Positions 26,653-36,018 are shown, counted from the first letter of the stretch. The stretch is 64,000 bases of DNA from JAOARY01 sp045345765 (GCA_045345765.1 CP148265.1:992001-1056000); one strand, 5' to 3'. Made by a program: numbers and translations. The notes: generated from the sequence alone by a model not told the origin.

Positions 26653-27888
26653 TTATTCTAAACTTTGTTTAACAAATTCAATCATCGCTTTAGCCATAAG
26701 AGGTGGAACTGCATTTCCTATCTGTTTTTGTATAGAACTTCTATTACCATAGAAGTTATATCCTTTCGGAAACGTCTGAATAGCTGCTATTTCTGGAACT
26801 CTTAATCTTCTAGAATTCCAATGAAATGGTCCTATCCATGGACCTGGTTGTGCTGTTATAGTCCATGACGCAATATCAGGCGATAGTTTTAACAAAAAAT
26901 TCCAAAATTTTTTATCTGCAACGAATTTAGGATTAGGATGCCCAGCCCACTCTGTTAATGCTTTATAATTCATACCAGGCGGAATTTCTTTTAAATCATC
27001 TGCATATTTACCTACAACCACTTCTTTTGGTTCAAAATACTCCGGCTTGTCATATTCTGACATAACTTCACCAACCGTCACAACCGGAAGCAATTGAGGA
27101 TTTTTCTTAATTTCATTTTCTGTACCATGTGTTTTTAATGGTTCATCTGACTTAAAAGTTCCCTTCGTCCCTATAATAAATAATCTCTTTCTTTTTTGAG
27201 GAACACCATAATGTATTCCATTTGCTTTTATAATTTTATAATTATAACCTTCATCTTCAATAATATTTATAAATTCATCCACAAGTATTTTATTAGTTGG
27301 ATGTAATAAACTTTCTACATTTTCAAATACAAATCCATCAGGTTTTAAATCTTGTATTACTCTCAAATACTCATTTACTAATTTAGCTCGCGGGTCATTT
27401 ATACCTCTCCTACTTTTATTTCCAACCCAATATCCATTTTTAGAAAATGGTTGACAAGGAGCTCCACCTATAACTATAAATTTATCATAGTTAACACTAT
27501 CTAATAATGTCTTGAACGCTTTACTTTCTATGTTATGTAAATCACCATGTATTATTTTTGTATCTTTAAATTTATCATTAATCTTTAATGTTTCTATGCA
27601 ATCTTTTTCGATATCTGTAGATACAGCTACATCAATACCCGCTAAAAAACAACCTATATCAAATCCACCTGCACCAGAAAAAAGACTTATAGCTTTAATT
27701 TTTTGATTCAACTTACACATATCTTTTTCCAACCCTCTCTTTAAACATTTTCTTATTTTCTCTGCTCTATTTATTCCTTCTATATTCATTTCTATTCTAT
27801 CTAATATTTCATTTTCTATTCTTATATTTATCAATTTTCCTATTTTTTTTCTACCCGAACCCTTTCTTTTTCCACCTTTTTTAGACAT
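26653..27888 (-). CDS. DNA cytosine-5 methyltransferase with N-terminal RHH-like domain (LlaJI M1-like)
   Basis: 411 residues. The catalytic part starts near residue 64: motif I AISLFSGAGGFDIG, motif IV GGAPCQPFSK (Cys145), ENV in FVFENVESL, GVPQKRKRLFIIG, and QIGNAVPPLM. Ahead of it are a basic stretch (KKGGKRKGSGRKK) and a short strand plus two helices (LINIRIENEILDRIEM, RAEKIRKCLKRGLEK) that look like a ribbon-helix-helix DNA-binding domain. That domain and the inverted repeats over its own promoter suggest autoregulation of the operon, keeping methylation ahead of restriction. The RHH assignment is by eye. Confidence 0.9.
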   Translation of the reverse strand: MSKKGGKRKGSGRKKIGKLINIRIENEILDRIEMNIEGINRAEKIRKCLKRGLEKDMCKLNQKIKAISLFSGAGGFDIGCFLAGIDVAVSTDIEKDCIETLKINDKFKDTKIIHGDLHNIESKAFKTLLDSVNYDKFIVIGGAPCQPFSKNGYWVGNKSRRGINDPRAKLVNEYLRVIQDLKPDGFVFENVESLLHPTNKILVDEFINIIEDEGYNYKIIKANGIHYGVPQKRKRLFIIGTKGTFKSDEPLKTHGTENEIKKNPQLLPVVTVGEVMSEYDKPEYFEPKEVVVGKYADDLKEIPPGMNYKALTEWAGHPNPKFVADKKFWNFLLKLSPDIASWTITAQPGPWIGPFHWNSRRLRVPEIAAIQTFPKGYNFYGNRSSIQKQIGNAVPPLMAKAMIEFVKQSLE

Positions 27889-27917
27889 AAGTTCTACTCC
27901 TCTTATTAATCTATACT

Positions 27918-27960
27918 ATTGTATCATTCAAACCTTTGAAAAGCAATGTCGTTTTTCAAA
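27918..27960 (-). promoter_or_regulatory. Methyltransferase operon promoter with embedded operator
   Basis: On the minus strand TTGCTT (27946-27941), 17 bp, TACAAT (27923-27918). The spacer contains the inverted repeat TTCAAA-GG-TTTGAA (27927-27940). A further TTTTCAAA half-site (27953-27960) forms a second inverted repeat with TTTGAAAA at 27935-27942. Confidence 0.6.
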
Positions 27961-27977
27961 TTCATTAACTAATCACT

Positions 27978-27997
27978 AAGTATAATCATTTATACTT
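27978..27997. promoter_or_regulatory. Upstream inverted repeat
   Basis: AAGTATAA (27978-27985) and TTATACTT (27990-27997) are perfect inverted copies 4 bp apart, about 40 bp upstream of the methyltransferase -35. Possible operator. The rest of 28000-28319 is AT-rich with no gene seen. Confidence 0.4.
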
Positions 27998-28319
27998 ACA
28001 GTTATAATATAAAATTATATAATAAAATATTCATCAAACTAACACTTCCTATAATTTCTAAATAATCAAATTAGAATTTAATTATGACACTCCAAATTCC
28101 AACATTAAAAAATAACCAAAATAACAAATATATTCTGTGGATAGTTCAGTACTACTTGAAATAACTAAAAAAAAATAATTGATGTTATAATACTGAACAC
28201 TTGCAAGTTCTTGAACTATGAAAATTGATAGTATAATCTATAAAAACAGCATAAAAAATACAATTGATTAATAATTCTTATGTTTTATTTAACTACAAAA
28301 AATTTTTCAAAATACTTAT

Positions 28320-28389
28320 TGTAAAGATGAAGCTAGACATGGTTGTGCTTTCGAAGGTTTATTAAATAGATATTTCAAAAACTAATATA
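28320..28389 (+). repeat. 70-bp direct repeat, right copy
   Basis: Identical to 21215-21284. It encodes only the last ~21 codons of rubrerythrin plus the stop, with no upstream gene body, so it is a stranded gene end. Confidence 0.95.
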
Positions 28390-28390
28390 T

Positions 28391-28425
28391 AAAAAAGATT
28401 AGGACAAAAAATCCCAATCTTTTTA
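28391..28425 (+). terminator. Probable original rubrerythrin terminator
   Basis: AAAAAAGATTAGGA pairs with TCCCAATCTTTTT around a short A-rich loop. It directly follows the right repeat copy, as expected if this was once the terminator of the intact gene. Confidence 0.65.
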
Positions 28426-28429
28426 TTTT

Positions 28430-30310
28430 AAGGAGCTGTCGCATTAACATAAAAAAATTATGTTGACGCGACAGCGTTTTTTTGTTTCATAAAAAAATAG
28501 TATTAAAGAATAATTTATTAATTAAAAATGACGCACTTTAATAAGCCTTTTACTTTTAAGGCTTTTTTTATTATAAAATTTAAAAATTATGCTTCTTTTT
28601 TTAATCCAAATAGATGAGTTCCAGTTCTATTTGATTGTATTTTATTATGTAATTTATTTATGTTGTGAGCCATTGCTAATAATACACTTTCGGATAAAAC
28701 ATTATCATTTCCCTTGCTTAAATATCTTCTAAACCCCATATCTTGTTTTATCTGTGCAAAAGAGCCTTCGGCTTGAATACTCCTATTCATTCTTAACATG
28801 TAACCTTCATCGCTTATAATTCTTTCTAAATTTTCTTTTCTTAGATTATTAAATAACTTTGAAGTTTCAATATTTTTAACTCTTTCTTCAAGTGGTTTTT
28901 TACTGTATCCTTGTATACAATTACTTTTATATGCACAATTTTTGCAATCTTCAGAAGTATAAATAGTTTTTTTACTTATATAACCTGTCTTACTTTTTCT
29001 TTTTATTATTTTATTTATTTTCAGTTTTTTATTATTCTCACAAATATAGTAGTCATCAGCTTTTTCATATTTCATATTGTCTATTTTACCTATGTTATTT
29101 TTATATTTTCTTGCTTTTGATATTTCATAATTCAATGGTTTTATAAATGCTAGTTGCATATTATTTTTAATAAAAACATAATTTTCTTCACTTTCATAAC
29201 CTGCATCTGCAACTATTTTAAAATATTTGAAAGTACAAGAAATTCTCCATTCTTTTTATAAATGGGATTAATGTTCCATTATCAGTTGTTTGATTACAAA
29301 TACTAAGCCATGTTATATATTCAGAATCTACTCCATGTTGTACATTATAAGCTGGTTTTAGTTGTCCATTTTTCATAGCATCTTCTTTCATTCTCATAAA
29401 AGTTGCGTCTTTATCTGTTTTTGAATAGCTATTACGTTTACCGCATGTATAAATTTTTTTGTATATTCTTTTAACTTACAAATATAATGTTCTATCTGTT
29501 CAATTGAACGCTGAATAGGATTTTTTCTTTTACCTTTACCATATACAAAATTTATATTTGCATTTTCTTTAATCTCATATAATTTTTTACGTAACTTTTT
29601 TATATGTTTTATTTTTACTTTATTATTGTATATAAGCTTTATTCCGTAAAATTCTTCACATTCAGCAATAAAAATACTTATTTTTTTTAATAATTTATCT
29701 AAATTTTTTGAAACACTTTTTTTCCAGACAAAAGTATATTTATTAGCACAAGCTTCTATTTTAGTACCATCAATAAATATAGAATCACCTAAAACCTCTC
29801 CAATTTCATAAAGAAAATTCACCATTTCTGCCATAATTCACTCCGAACAAGGAGCAAAATGAATACTTCTAAATCTAGCAAAAGTTGAATGATCTGGAGG
29901 TGAAGCACCTTCTAAAAGATACATAAAATTAACATCTCGTTTGCACGAACTTTCCATTTCACGTGAAGAATAACAGCGATTCATATAAGAATAGAGTACA
30001 ATTTTCAACATCTGACGAGGCGTAGCCTTATTTTCCCTTAGTCGGGAATAAGTCGAATACAAATCTGATAAATCCATCTCCTCTACAAATTGACTTAGCA
30101 AACGCACCGAATCATTAGTTGGAATCAAATACTCAATATTTAATGGAAGTTTTAGTTGATAACTTCCTCGATTTAAGGTATAATCTTTATGTAAATTAAT
30201 GTATTTGGTCATATATTAATTTTACTATAAATCTTTCGCTCTTTCGAGTGTGAGATTTATTTTTTTGCAAAAAAAAACTGTCACACTAATTTTTAGTGCG
30301 ACAGCCCCTT
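28430..30310 (-). mobile_element. IS1182-family insertion sequence, decayed
   Basis: Terminal inverted repeats are AAGGAGCTGTCGCATTAA (from 28430) and AAGGGGCTGTCGCACTAA (inverted, ending at 30310). Each end also forms its own hairpin with an adjoining inverted copy. The length of about 1.9 kb suits this family. The single transposase gene is broken, so the copy cannot move itself but could be mobilised in trans. Confidence 0.8.
28587..30212 (-). pseudogene. IS1182-family transposase, broken by a stop and two frameshifts
   Basis: The N-terminal part (30212-29838) has the DUF772-type start: PRQMLKIVLYSYMNRCYSSRE and SPPDHSTFARFR. An in-frame TGA at 29840-29838 interrupts it, and the frame resumes as MAEMVNFLYEIGEVLGDSIFIDGTKIEA. 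A shift near the A-run at about 29455 moves reading to NSYSKTDKDATFMRMKEDAM and YNVQHGVDSEYI. Another near 29230 moves it to IVADAGYESEENY, then the C-terminal CSYKSNCIQGYSKKP-like Cys region and GFRRYLSKGNDNV. The order of motifs is intact, so the gene was complete before decay. Confidence 0.85.
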
Positions 30311-30348
30311 ATTTATATTATATAGAGTTAATCAATTTAATATAAATC

Positions 30349-32037
30349 TTAATCTCTTGTTTTAAATTGATCACTTTCTCTTGTTAATTCCTCTTGCATT
30401 GCAGAAAGTTCTTCTATTGATGCACTTAATTCTTCTGTCATTGATGTTTGTTCCTCTATTGAAGCTGTTATATCTTGAACTGATTCTGTAACAACATTAG
30501 CAGAATTGCTAATCTCATCAATCTCTAAAAGTACAATGTCTTTTATATCAAGTGACTTTTTGATACTATCATAAACAACATCTACCTTTGGTGTTAGATT
30601 AGTAACCTCATTTAATATTCCTTTAAAAGTCTCTACCGAACCTTCTATTGATACTGTTTCATCTTTTATCTTAGTATATGCATTATTTGAAGTTTCAAAA
30701 ACATCCTTAGTTTGAGAACTTATTTTGCCTACTATATTATTTATATTATCTGAAGATAATAAAACTTGTTCAGCTAAAGTTCTTATTTCTTCTGCTACAA
30801 CAGAAAATCCTCTTCCAGCTTCTCCTGCTCTTGCTGCCTCTATTGATGCATTAAGTGCAAGCAAATTAGTTTGACCTGCAACAGAATTTATAACATTTGT
30901 TATTTCTGTTATCTCTTCAACACTTGAAGATAGTTCTTTAATTTTATCATTTACATATTTAAATGATAACTGTACTTCATTTACTTCCTCTATAAGTAAA
31001 TTAGTTTCCTTTGAACCTTTAATAGCATGTTCTTCTATCAAATTACTACTCTTTAATAAATCTTTACCTTCTTTATATATCATTTCTAATATATCTTTTA
31101 AATCATCTATATTTTCATGCAATTTTACTATACTATTATTTTGATTCGATACACTATTTAATACACTATCTGATGAGCCTGCTATTTCCTCCATAGATGC
31201 AGAAACTTCTTCACTTGAAGCATTTAATGTATTTGACATTTCACTTATGGACAGTATTGATTGTTTTACACTAGATATTAAACTTTCTAACTTCTGCACT
31301 GTCCTATTTTGAATATTTGCTAATTCCTCAAACTCATCCTTACTATTTATATTAAATTCTATTGTTAAATCTCCATCACCTAAAGATTTTGATTTATTCA
31401 TAAGTTCCTTTAAATTCTTAGTAACTAAATGAGCTGAAAACACACCAATACCAATTGCTATTAGTAATACAGCAGATGCAAATAATAGTACATTAATCAT
31501 TGATTCTTTAATCTTTATATACATATCATCTAAGCTTATTCCAACATCAACAATTCCGATTACTTTATCACTATTGATATCATAAAGTGGTACACTGACA
31601 TTATAAACCCACTGACCATTTCCATTTCCATTTTCATCTTTTCTTTCAAACTCAAATGCTAAAGGTTCTTCATTTCTTATAACATCTTTGAATCTAGCAT
31701 CAGTTTCTACCAGACCTAATTTTTGTTTTTCATTATGCGCTATGATTTCCATATTAGTATTTTCAACCGATATGTATTTTAATTCTTTATTAAAATTAAA
31801 CATCATCTCTTTAATTACTTCATTAGTGGTCTTTATACCCTCATCCTTTGTTATATCTATATCTTCTATATATTCTTCTATTATGCTAGCCATTACAAGT
31901 CCATCATTTTTCATCTGTGTCGTCACAGATTTTTTGATAAAATTAAGTGATAAAAATAGCATCCCAATGATTATAAACAAACATAGTGATACTATTAACA
32001 AATTAAATTTGAACTTAATTGATTTTTTTGCTTTCAT
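30349..32037 (-). CDS. Methyl-accepting chemotaxis protein, Cache-type sensor
   Basis: 562 residues. Helices at about 10-32 and 178-200 enclose a ~145-residue Cache-like sensor with WVYNVSVPLYD and KVIGIVDVGIS, the usual end of a single-Cache domain. HAMP follows, then the signalling domain with the tip QTNLLALNASIEAARAGEAG and GFSVVAEEIRTLAEQ. It is unrelated in its sensor to the chemoreceptor at 11356. The gene lies between the IS1182 element and an HD-GYP gene, each with its own terminator. Confidence 0.92.
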   Translation of the reverse strand: MKAKKSIKFKFNLLIVSLCLFIIIGMLFLSLNFIKKSVTTQMKNDGLVMASIIEEYIEDIDITKDEGIKTTNEVIKEMMFNFNKELKYISVENTNMEIIAHNEKQKLGLVETDARFKDVIRNEEPLAFEFERKDENGNGNGQWVYNVSVPLYDINSDKVIGIVDVGISLDDMYIKIKESMINVLLFASAVLLIAIGIGVFSAHLVTKNLKELMNKSKSLGDGDLTIEFNINSKDEFEELANIQNRTVQKLESLISSVKQSILSISEMSNTLNASSEEVSASMEEIAGSSDSVLNSVSNQNNSIVKLHENIDDLKDILEMIYKEGKDLLKSSNLIEEHAIKGSKETNLLIEEVNEVQLSFKYVNDKIKELSSSVEEITEITNVINSVAGQTNLLALNASIEAARAGEAGRGFSVVAEEIRTLAEQVLLSSDNINNIVGKISSQTKDVFETSNNAYTKIKDETVSIEGSVETFKGILNEVTNLTPKVDVVYDSIKKSLDIKDIVLLEIDEISNSANVVTESVQDITASIEEQTSMTEELSASIEELSAMQEELTRESDQFKTRD

Positions 32038-32186
32038 ACTGCTCCTCCTTTTTTATTTTGCCCTCTTTAATTAATCCCTTTAATAAAAAACTTTGAAACT
32101 TTTGTATCTATTTTTAATTACACGAATTAATAATATCAAATAAAAAAAATATTAGCAATATTCGTTATACATTTTAATCAAAATAA

Positions 32187-32229
32187 AAAAAACTACCTTA
32201 AAATATTTTTTATTTTAAGATAGTTTTTT
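32187..32229 (-). terminator. HD-GYP gene terminator
   Basis: AAAAAACTACCTTAAAATA pairs with TATTTTAAGATAGTTTTTT, followed by a U-run on the minus strand. Confidence 0.8.
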
Positions 32230-32240
32230 ACTATTTTATA

Positions 32241-33326
32241 TTATATAAAATCAACTATTTCTATAGATTTATTTTCCTCACTTAAAAGGTCTATTATATC
32301 TCCAGTATCTAATTTTATAACAGGTCTATAAATATGGAATCTTGGGAAGAATACTATTTCTGCCTTTCTTCCATCATTTAATTTAATTTTTGCACCAATA
32401 TATCTATCTGCTATTTTTCTCATAAATATATATAAAAATTCTATATCTAATTTTTCCTTATAATCTAATTCTAATATCTTTATTGCTTCTAACGGTGATT
32501 TTCTATTTCTATATGGTCTATCCTCTATAAGAGCTGTATATATATCTGCAATTGCTATTATTCTTGCAAATACAGGTATTTGTGTTCCTATAAAACCTTT
32601 TGGATAACCCGTTCCATCAAATCTTTCATGATGGAATAAAACACCTTCTTTTATTCTATCATTCATAAAAGTATAATTTTTAACCATATCAAAAGAATGT
32701 ACAACATGCTTTTTAAGTTCTAATTCTTCTTCTTTTGTAAGTTTATCAGTTTTTTCTATGATTTTTCTAGAAATTTTTACTTTACCTATATCCGAAAGTA
32801 ATGCTGATAAAGAAAGTTCTTTTAATCTCTCTTTATTAAATCCTATCCATTTACCAATAGAATGGCTTACTAACATAAGATCAAAAGAATGAGAATAAAT
32901 AGCGTCATTTTCTTCTCTTATTTTTTGAAGTAATTGGAATACATTTAATCTACCTTCTGCTGATTGTAATATTTCGTCTATCATATCTTCCATTTCTTCT
33001 TTTTTTATTTCCTCTTTGAACATGATTTTTTTAACTTCATCAATCATTTCTTTTTTTACAGTATAAAAACCCTTTTTGAATTTATTAATATCTTCTTCAT
33101 GATAATCTTCCATTGTTTTTTCTAAGACTTCAACTAATATTGAATCAGTTTCAAATTCATGACTTTTTATAAAAGATAATACTTTTTCAATATCATAAAT
33201 TTTAAACCCTTTTTTTAGAAGTATAACACCACCAACATCAATTAAATCTTCCATAAGTATCATTCCACTGTCCAGTTCTTTTATAGGAACTACTCTAATG
33301 TCCTTATTCTTCTTCTTCTCAACCAT
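32241..33326 (-). CDS. HD-GYP-domain protein with SD in place of HD
   Basis: 361 residues. An N-terminal ~120 residues of unknown type precede an HD-GYP region. HHERFDGTGYPKG carries the GYP motif and FARIIAIADIYTAL the usual downstream metal site. The eponymous HD motif reads LLSDIGKVKI, so the metal-binding His is Ser. HD-GYP proteins hydrolyse cyclic di-GMP; loss of this His may abolish or weaken catalysis, leaving a binding or regulatory role (inference). No membrane segment or receiver domain is present. A GGDEF-EAL protein is encoded at 44051. Confidence 0.85.
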   Translation of the reverse strand: MVEKKKNKDIRVVPIKELDSGMILMEDLIDVGGVILLKKGFKIYDIEKVLSFIKSHEFETDSILVEVLEKTMEDYHEEDINKFKKGFYTVKKEMIDEVKKIMFKEEIKKEEMEDMIDEILQSAEGRLNVFQLLQKIREENDAIYSHSFDLMLVSHSIGKWIGFNKERLKELSLSALLSDIGKVKISRKIIEKTDKLTKEEELELKKHVVHSFDMVKNYTFMNDRIKEGVLFHHERFDGTGYPKGFIGTQIPVFARIIAIADIYTALIEDRPYRNRKSPLEAIKILELDYKEKLDIEFLYIFMRKIADRYIGAKIKLNDGRKAEIVFFPRFHIYRPVIKLDTGDIIDLLSEENKSIEIVDFI

Positions 33327-33466
33327 TTAGATCACCAACCCCACACTAATTTTTCTTCCTTTTAACAATATCCACTTTATTTATCGACTCCCTCTTCTCC
33401 TATAAATATACTTCCATATTCCTATTTTTAATACAAAGCGACCTATAAATATATAAATTTAAACAC

Positions 33467-33519
33467 GATTAATATGTATCTTACTTATAATTCGTATCAT
33501 CTTCCATACATATTAATTT
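33467..33519. other. Intergenic inverted repeat
   Basis: ATTAATATGTAT (33468-33479) and ATACATATTAAT (33507-33518) are inverted copies with a loop of about 27 bp, upstream of the HD-GYP gene. No family was recognised. The rest of 33327-33600 shows nothing else. Confidence 0.3.
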
Positions 33520-33600
33520 ACCCCTTATAAAAAAGCTCTAAACTTGTAATAAAGCTTTTAAAAGTCATTATAAAGCTCAGATGGATTATATTTTAATAAA

Positions 33601-33631
33601 AAAGCTATCCATAAAATTTATGGATAGCTTC
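33601..33631 (-). terminator. thiT terminator
   Basis: AAGCTATCCATAAA pairs with TTTATGGATAGCTT, followed on the minus strand by a U-run. Confidence 0.85.
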
Positions 33632-33705
33632 TAATATCTATAATAAGTAATTTATTTGTAATAAATACTCATATTAATCATCATATTATTTAATCAAATC
33701 ATTTG

Positions 33706-34335
33706 TTATGCTGATACTCTTTTACTCATAGCTTTAAATTGTGGTACCATTGCTATAAGTACACATATTAAGGTTTCTGTACCAATAAGTATTCCATTTA
33801 CCATAAGTGAATACAAATAAGGACTCATACCTTCTGGTGCATATTGACCAAAGAATATAACACCTGAAAGAAAATGGAAAAACATTCTACCAAAACCACC
33901 AACTAAAGCTCCTAAAGCAAGATTCTTTTTAAACATTCCTGCAATCCCAATTGCACCAAAAGCTAGAGGATAATCTAAAAGTACTTGCGCCCAGTGTACA
34001 ATATATGGATCTTGTATTAATTGTAAAAATCCCGATGCAATTCCAGCTATAATACCAGGAACAACACCAAACATCGAAGCAAAAATTACAAGAGGTAACA
34101 TACTAGCAGGTGTTATACTACCGCCTTGAGGCCAATGAAATATTCTAATATACGAAAGTACAAAAGCTAAAGATATACAAAGACCACCATAAACCATCAT
34201 TCTTGTATCAAACTTATTTTCTTCTTTTTTTAATGAACCAAGTATTGCTATTAATACTAATACAGCTAAAATTACTATGGTTATTAATTTAAATTCTTTG
34301 AAAGCTTCAAAGAAATTTGCATTTAATTCTGGCAT
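33706..34335 (-). CDS. thiT: Energy-coupled thiamine transporter ThiT
   Basis: 209 residues. Six membrane segments and the ThiT-type sequence SYIRIFHWPQGGSITPASML, followed by GVVPGIIAGIASGFLQL and the VHWAQVLLDYPLAF segment. It is the substrate-binding S component of an ECF transporter; the shared ECF ATPase/T modules are not in this window. GGGAGG stands 7 bases before the ATG. A TPP riboswitch lies immediately upstream, which independently supports thiamine as the substrate. Confidence 0.94.
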   Translation of the reverse strand: MPELNANFFEAFKEFKLITIVILAVLVLIAILGSLKKEENKFDTRMMVYGGLCISLAFVLSYIRIFHWPQGGSITPASMLPLVIFASMFGVVPGIIAGIASGFLQLIQDPYIVHWAQVLLDYPLAFGAIGIAGMFKKNLALGALVGGFGRMFFHFLSGVIFFGQYAPEGMSPYLYSLMVNGILIGTETLICVLIAMVPQFKAMSKRVSA

Positions 34336-34358
34336 AAAAAAACCTCCCTAAAAAGTCT

Positions 34359-34469
34359 AATCGCTTGGAGGTAAATTTTGCATTAAAATTTGCTTCCCTA
34401 CGCAGGTATTAACCTGACAGGTTCAAAGGGTTCACATAAAGTGTCTCAGCTAAAGCCCCCCTAGCGATT
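34359..34469 (-). promoter_or_regulatory. TPP (thiamine pyrophosphate) riboswitch
   Basis: On the minus strand the conserved core is present: GGGGGGC...GCTGAGA, ACCCTTTGAACCTGTCAGG, TAATACCTGCGTAGGGA. P1 is closed by AATCGCT and AGCGATT. Just after the core, ACCTCC (34372-34367) can pair with the GGAGGT of the thiT ribosome site, so control is probably at translation initiation. Confidence 0.95.
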
Positions 34470-34512
34470 TATTTTATTTTCATTTTTAATATACTACTAG
34501 CACATGCTATTG

Positions 34513-36018
34513 TCAAGGTTTTATAGATATTACCATCATACTCAAAAATAAAAGTAACATGAATATTGCATCTTTAAAGCTTGGATTTATATTTTTTATA
34601 TATTTAAATATCTTATATTTTGAAAATCTTTGAATATAAAAAGCTAAAATTATTAAAATTGGATATATTAAAAAATCGAATAATTTTATTTTCAAATCTA
34701 AATTAAAATATTCATATAAGGTTACTATCGATATTGTTGAAATTAATATAAAAAAAACTATATTTTTATTATTAAATTTAGTTTTTATGCTGTCATCTTT
34801 ACATCTATTTAATTTTTTATACATTCTCCTATTCATCTTTAATAATTTTTTTCTATCTATTATATCTTTTCTTTGCATCTTAAAAGCCTTTATAATATAT
34901 GCCATTGTTAAGAAAGTGAAAAAATAACTTTGCAACGATATTCCACCCATTGATTTTGTAACATACATCGAAGAAAGAGGTACTCCACTTAACATAATAA
35001 GTCCAAAATAAAATGGTAACTCATATAAAGTTGATATGAATAATAAAAATTTAATCAAACTATGATTTATAAGTGCTACCGTAAGCGATACCTGTTTTGA
35101 ATCAAGTGTAGAAAATAAATATACAATAAGACCCATTTGTGATATTGTTGAAAATGCTAATACTCTTTTTATTTTAGTTTGAGAAAAAGCCATAATTCCA
35201 GCTAAAACCAAAGTGAACACACCCATATATTTAAATAGATATAAATATTGAGACTCATCATAAATATTATAAATCTTCATAAAATAATAAGGTCCTATAT
35301 TAATTAATAAACCTGATAACAATGCCGAAACAACTCTTGGTGCACTACTATGTGCTCTTGGAAGCCAATTGTAAAGAGGAAAAAACGCAGCTTTTAATGA
35401 TATCGATAAACTTATAAGCACAAATGAAGCATTTAAATAATATGGTGATGACATTTTTGCTTCACTCATTCTATAAGATATTATGTCCATGTTTAAAGTT
35501 CCAAATATCTGATAAAGTATTATTATTCCACTTATATAAAAAGTCATTCCAAGAGAATTAAATAATATATAATAAAAACCATCTCTTAATGCCTCTTTAT
35601 TTTTTTCATATATAACTAATATTGTTGATAATATTGTTACAACTTCTAAAAGTAAAAATATTGAAAAGAAATCATTTAACTGATACGATCCTAATAAAGT
35701 TCCCTCTAGTAAAAGTATTACATGTACGAAATAAACCTCATTAAATTTCCCTCTGTATTCAAACAAAATAGCTATAGTAAATAGAAATATTGTTATAAAA
35801 ATCAAATAATAGGCCAAATCACATACTTTTAATTCAATTCCTATGTACTTAGAATAATTACTTATAACATAACCCCTGCAAGGAATTATCTTTAAAGCAA
35901 AATAAAATAAAGCAATTTGAGATATGAAGAACAAATAATTTGCTTTTTTATTTTTTATTAGAAGTATTAAGATTGCAGTTACTATTGGTATAAAAATTAA
36001 AAGAAGATTATTAATCAT
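34513..36018 (-). CDS. Mrp/Mbh antiporter subunit D-like (proton-channel subunit)
   Basis: 501 residues, about 12 helices, NuoL/M/N-type. HSSAPRVVSALLSGLLINIGPYY contains the conserved region around the key Lys/His positions, and LINHSLIKFLLF keeps the helix-interrupting HxxxK. Compared with typical MrpD, roughly 25 residues appear to be missing between FISTLYELP and the preceding helix, where a Gly-rich loop normally lies. It corresponds to MbhH/MrpD and is last in an eight-gene operon. Its start overlaps the C-subunit stop by 8 bases. Confidence 0.85.
   Translation of the reverse strand: MINNLLLIFIPIVTAILILLIKNKKANYLFFISQIALFYFALKIIPCRGYVISNYSKYIGIELKVCDLAYYLIFITIFLFTIAILFEYRGKFNEVYFVHVILLLEGTLLGSYQLNDFFSIFLLLEVVTILSTILVIYEKNKEALRDGFYYILFNSLGMTFYISGIIILYQIFGTLNMDIISYRMSEAKMSSPYYLNASFVLISLSISLKAAFFPLYNWLPRAHSSAPRVVSALLSGLLINIGPYYFMKIYNIYDESQYLYLFKYMGVFTLVLAGIMAFSQTKIKRVLAFSTISQMGLIVYLFSTLDSKQVSLTVALINHSLIKFLLFISTLYELPFYFGLIMLSGVPLSSMYVTKSMGGISLQSYFFTFLTMAYIIKAFKMQRKDIIDRKKLLKMNRRMYKKLNRCKDDSIKTKFNNKNIVFFILISTISIVTLYEYFNLDLKIKLFDFLIYPILIILAFYIQRFSKYKIFKYIKNINPSFKDAIFMLLLFLSMMVISIKP

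Larger units (their letters stand above)
21215..28389. mobile_element. Restriction-modification island bounded by 70-bp repeats
   Basis: The segment from one copy of the rubrerythrin 3' end to the other is about 7.1 kb. It contains an IS1182 remnant, the McrC- and McrB-like genes, an ISL3 remnant, and two 5mC methyltransferases. The layout looks like integration at, or duplication around, the 3' end of a core gene, leaving the gene intact. No integrase or recombinase is encoded inside, so the agent is lost, was supplied in trans, or the event was homologous. Each copy is followed by a different terminator. Confidence 0.75.

Noticed and set aside
21285..28319. Integrase or recombinase gene in the restriction island
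   Set aside because: All frames there are accounted for by the restriction-modification genes and IS remnants; no tyrosine or serine recombinase motif was seen.
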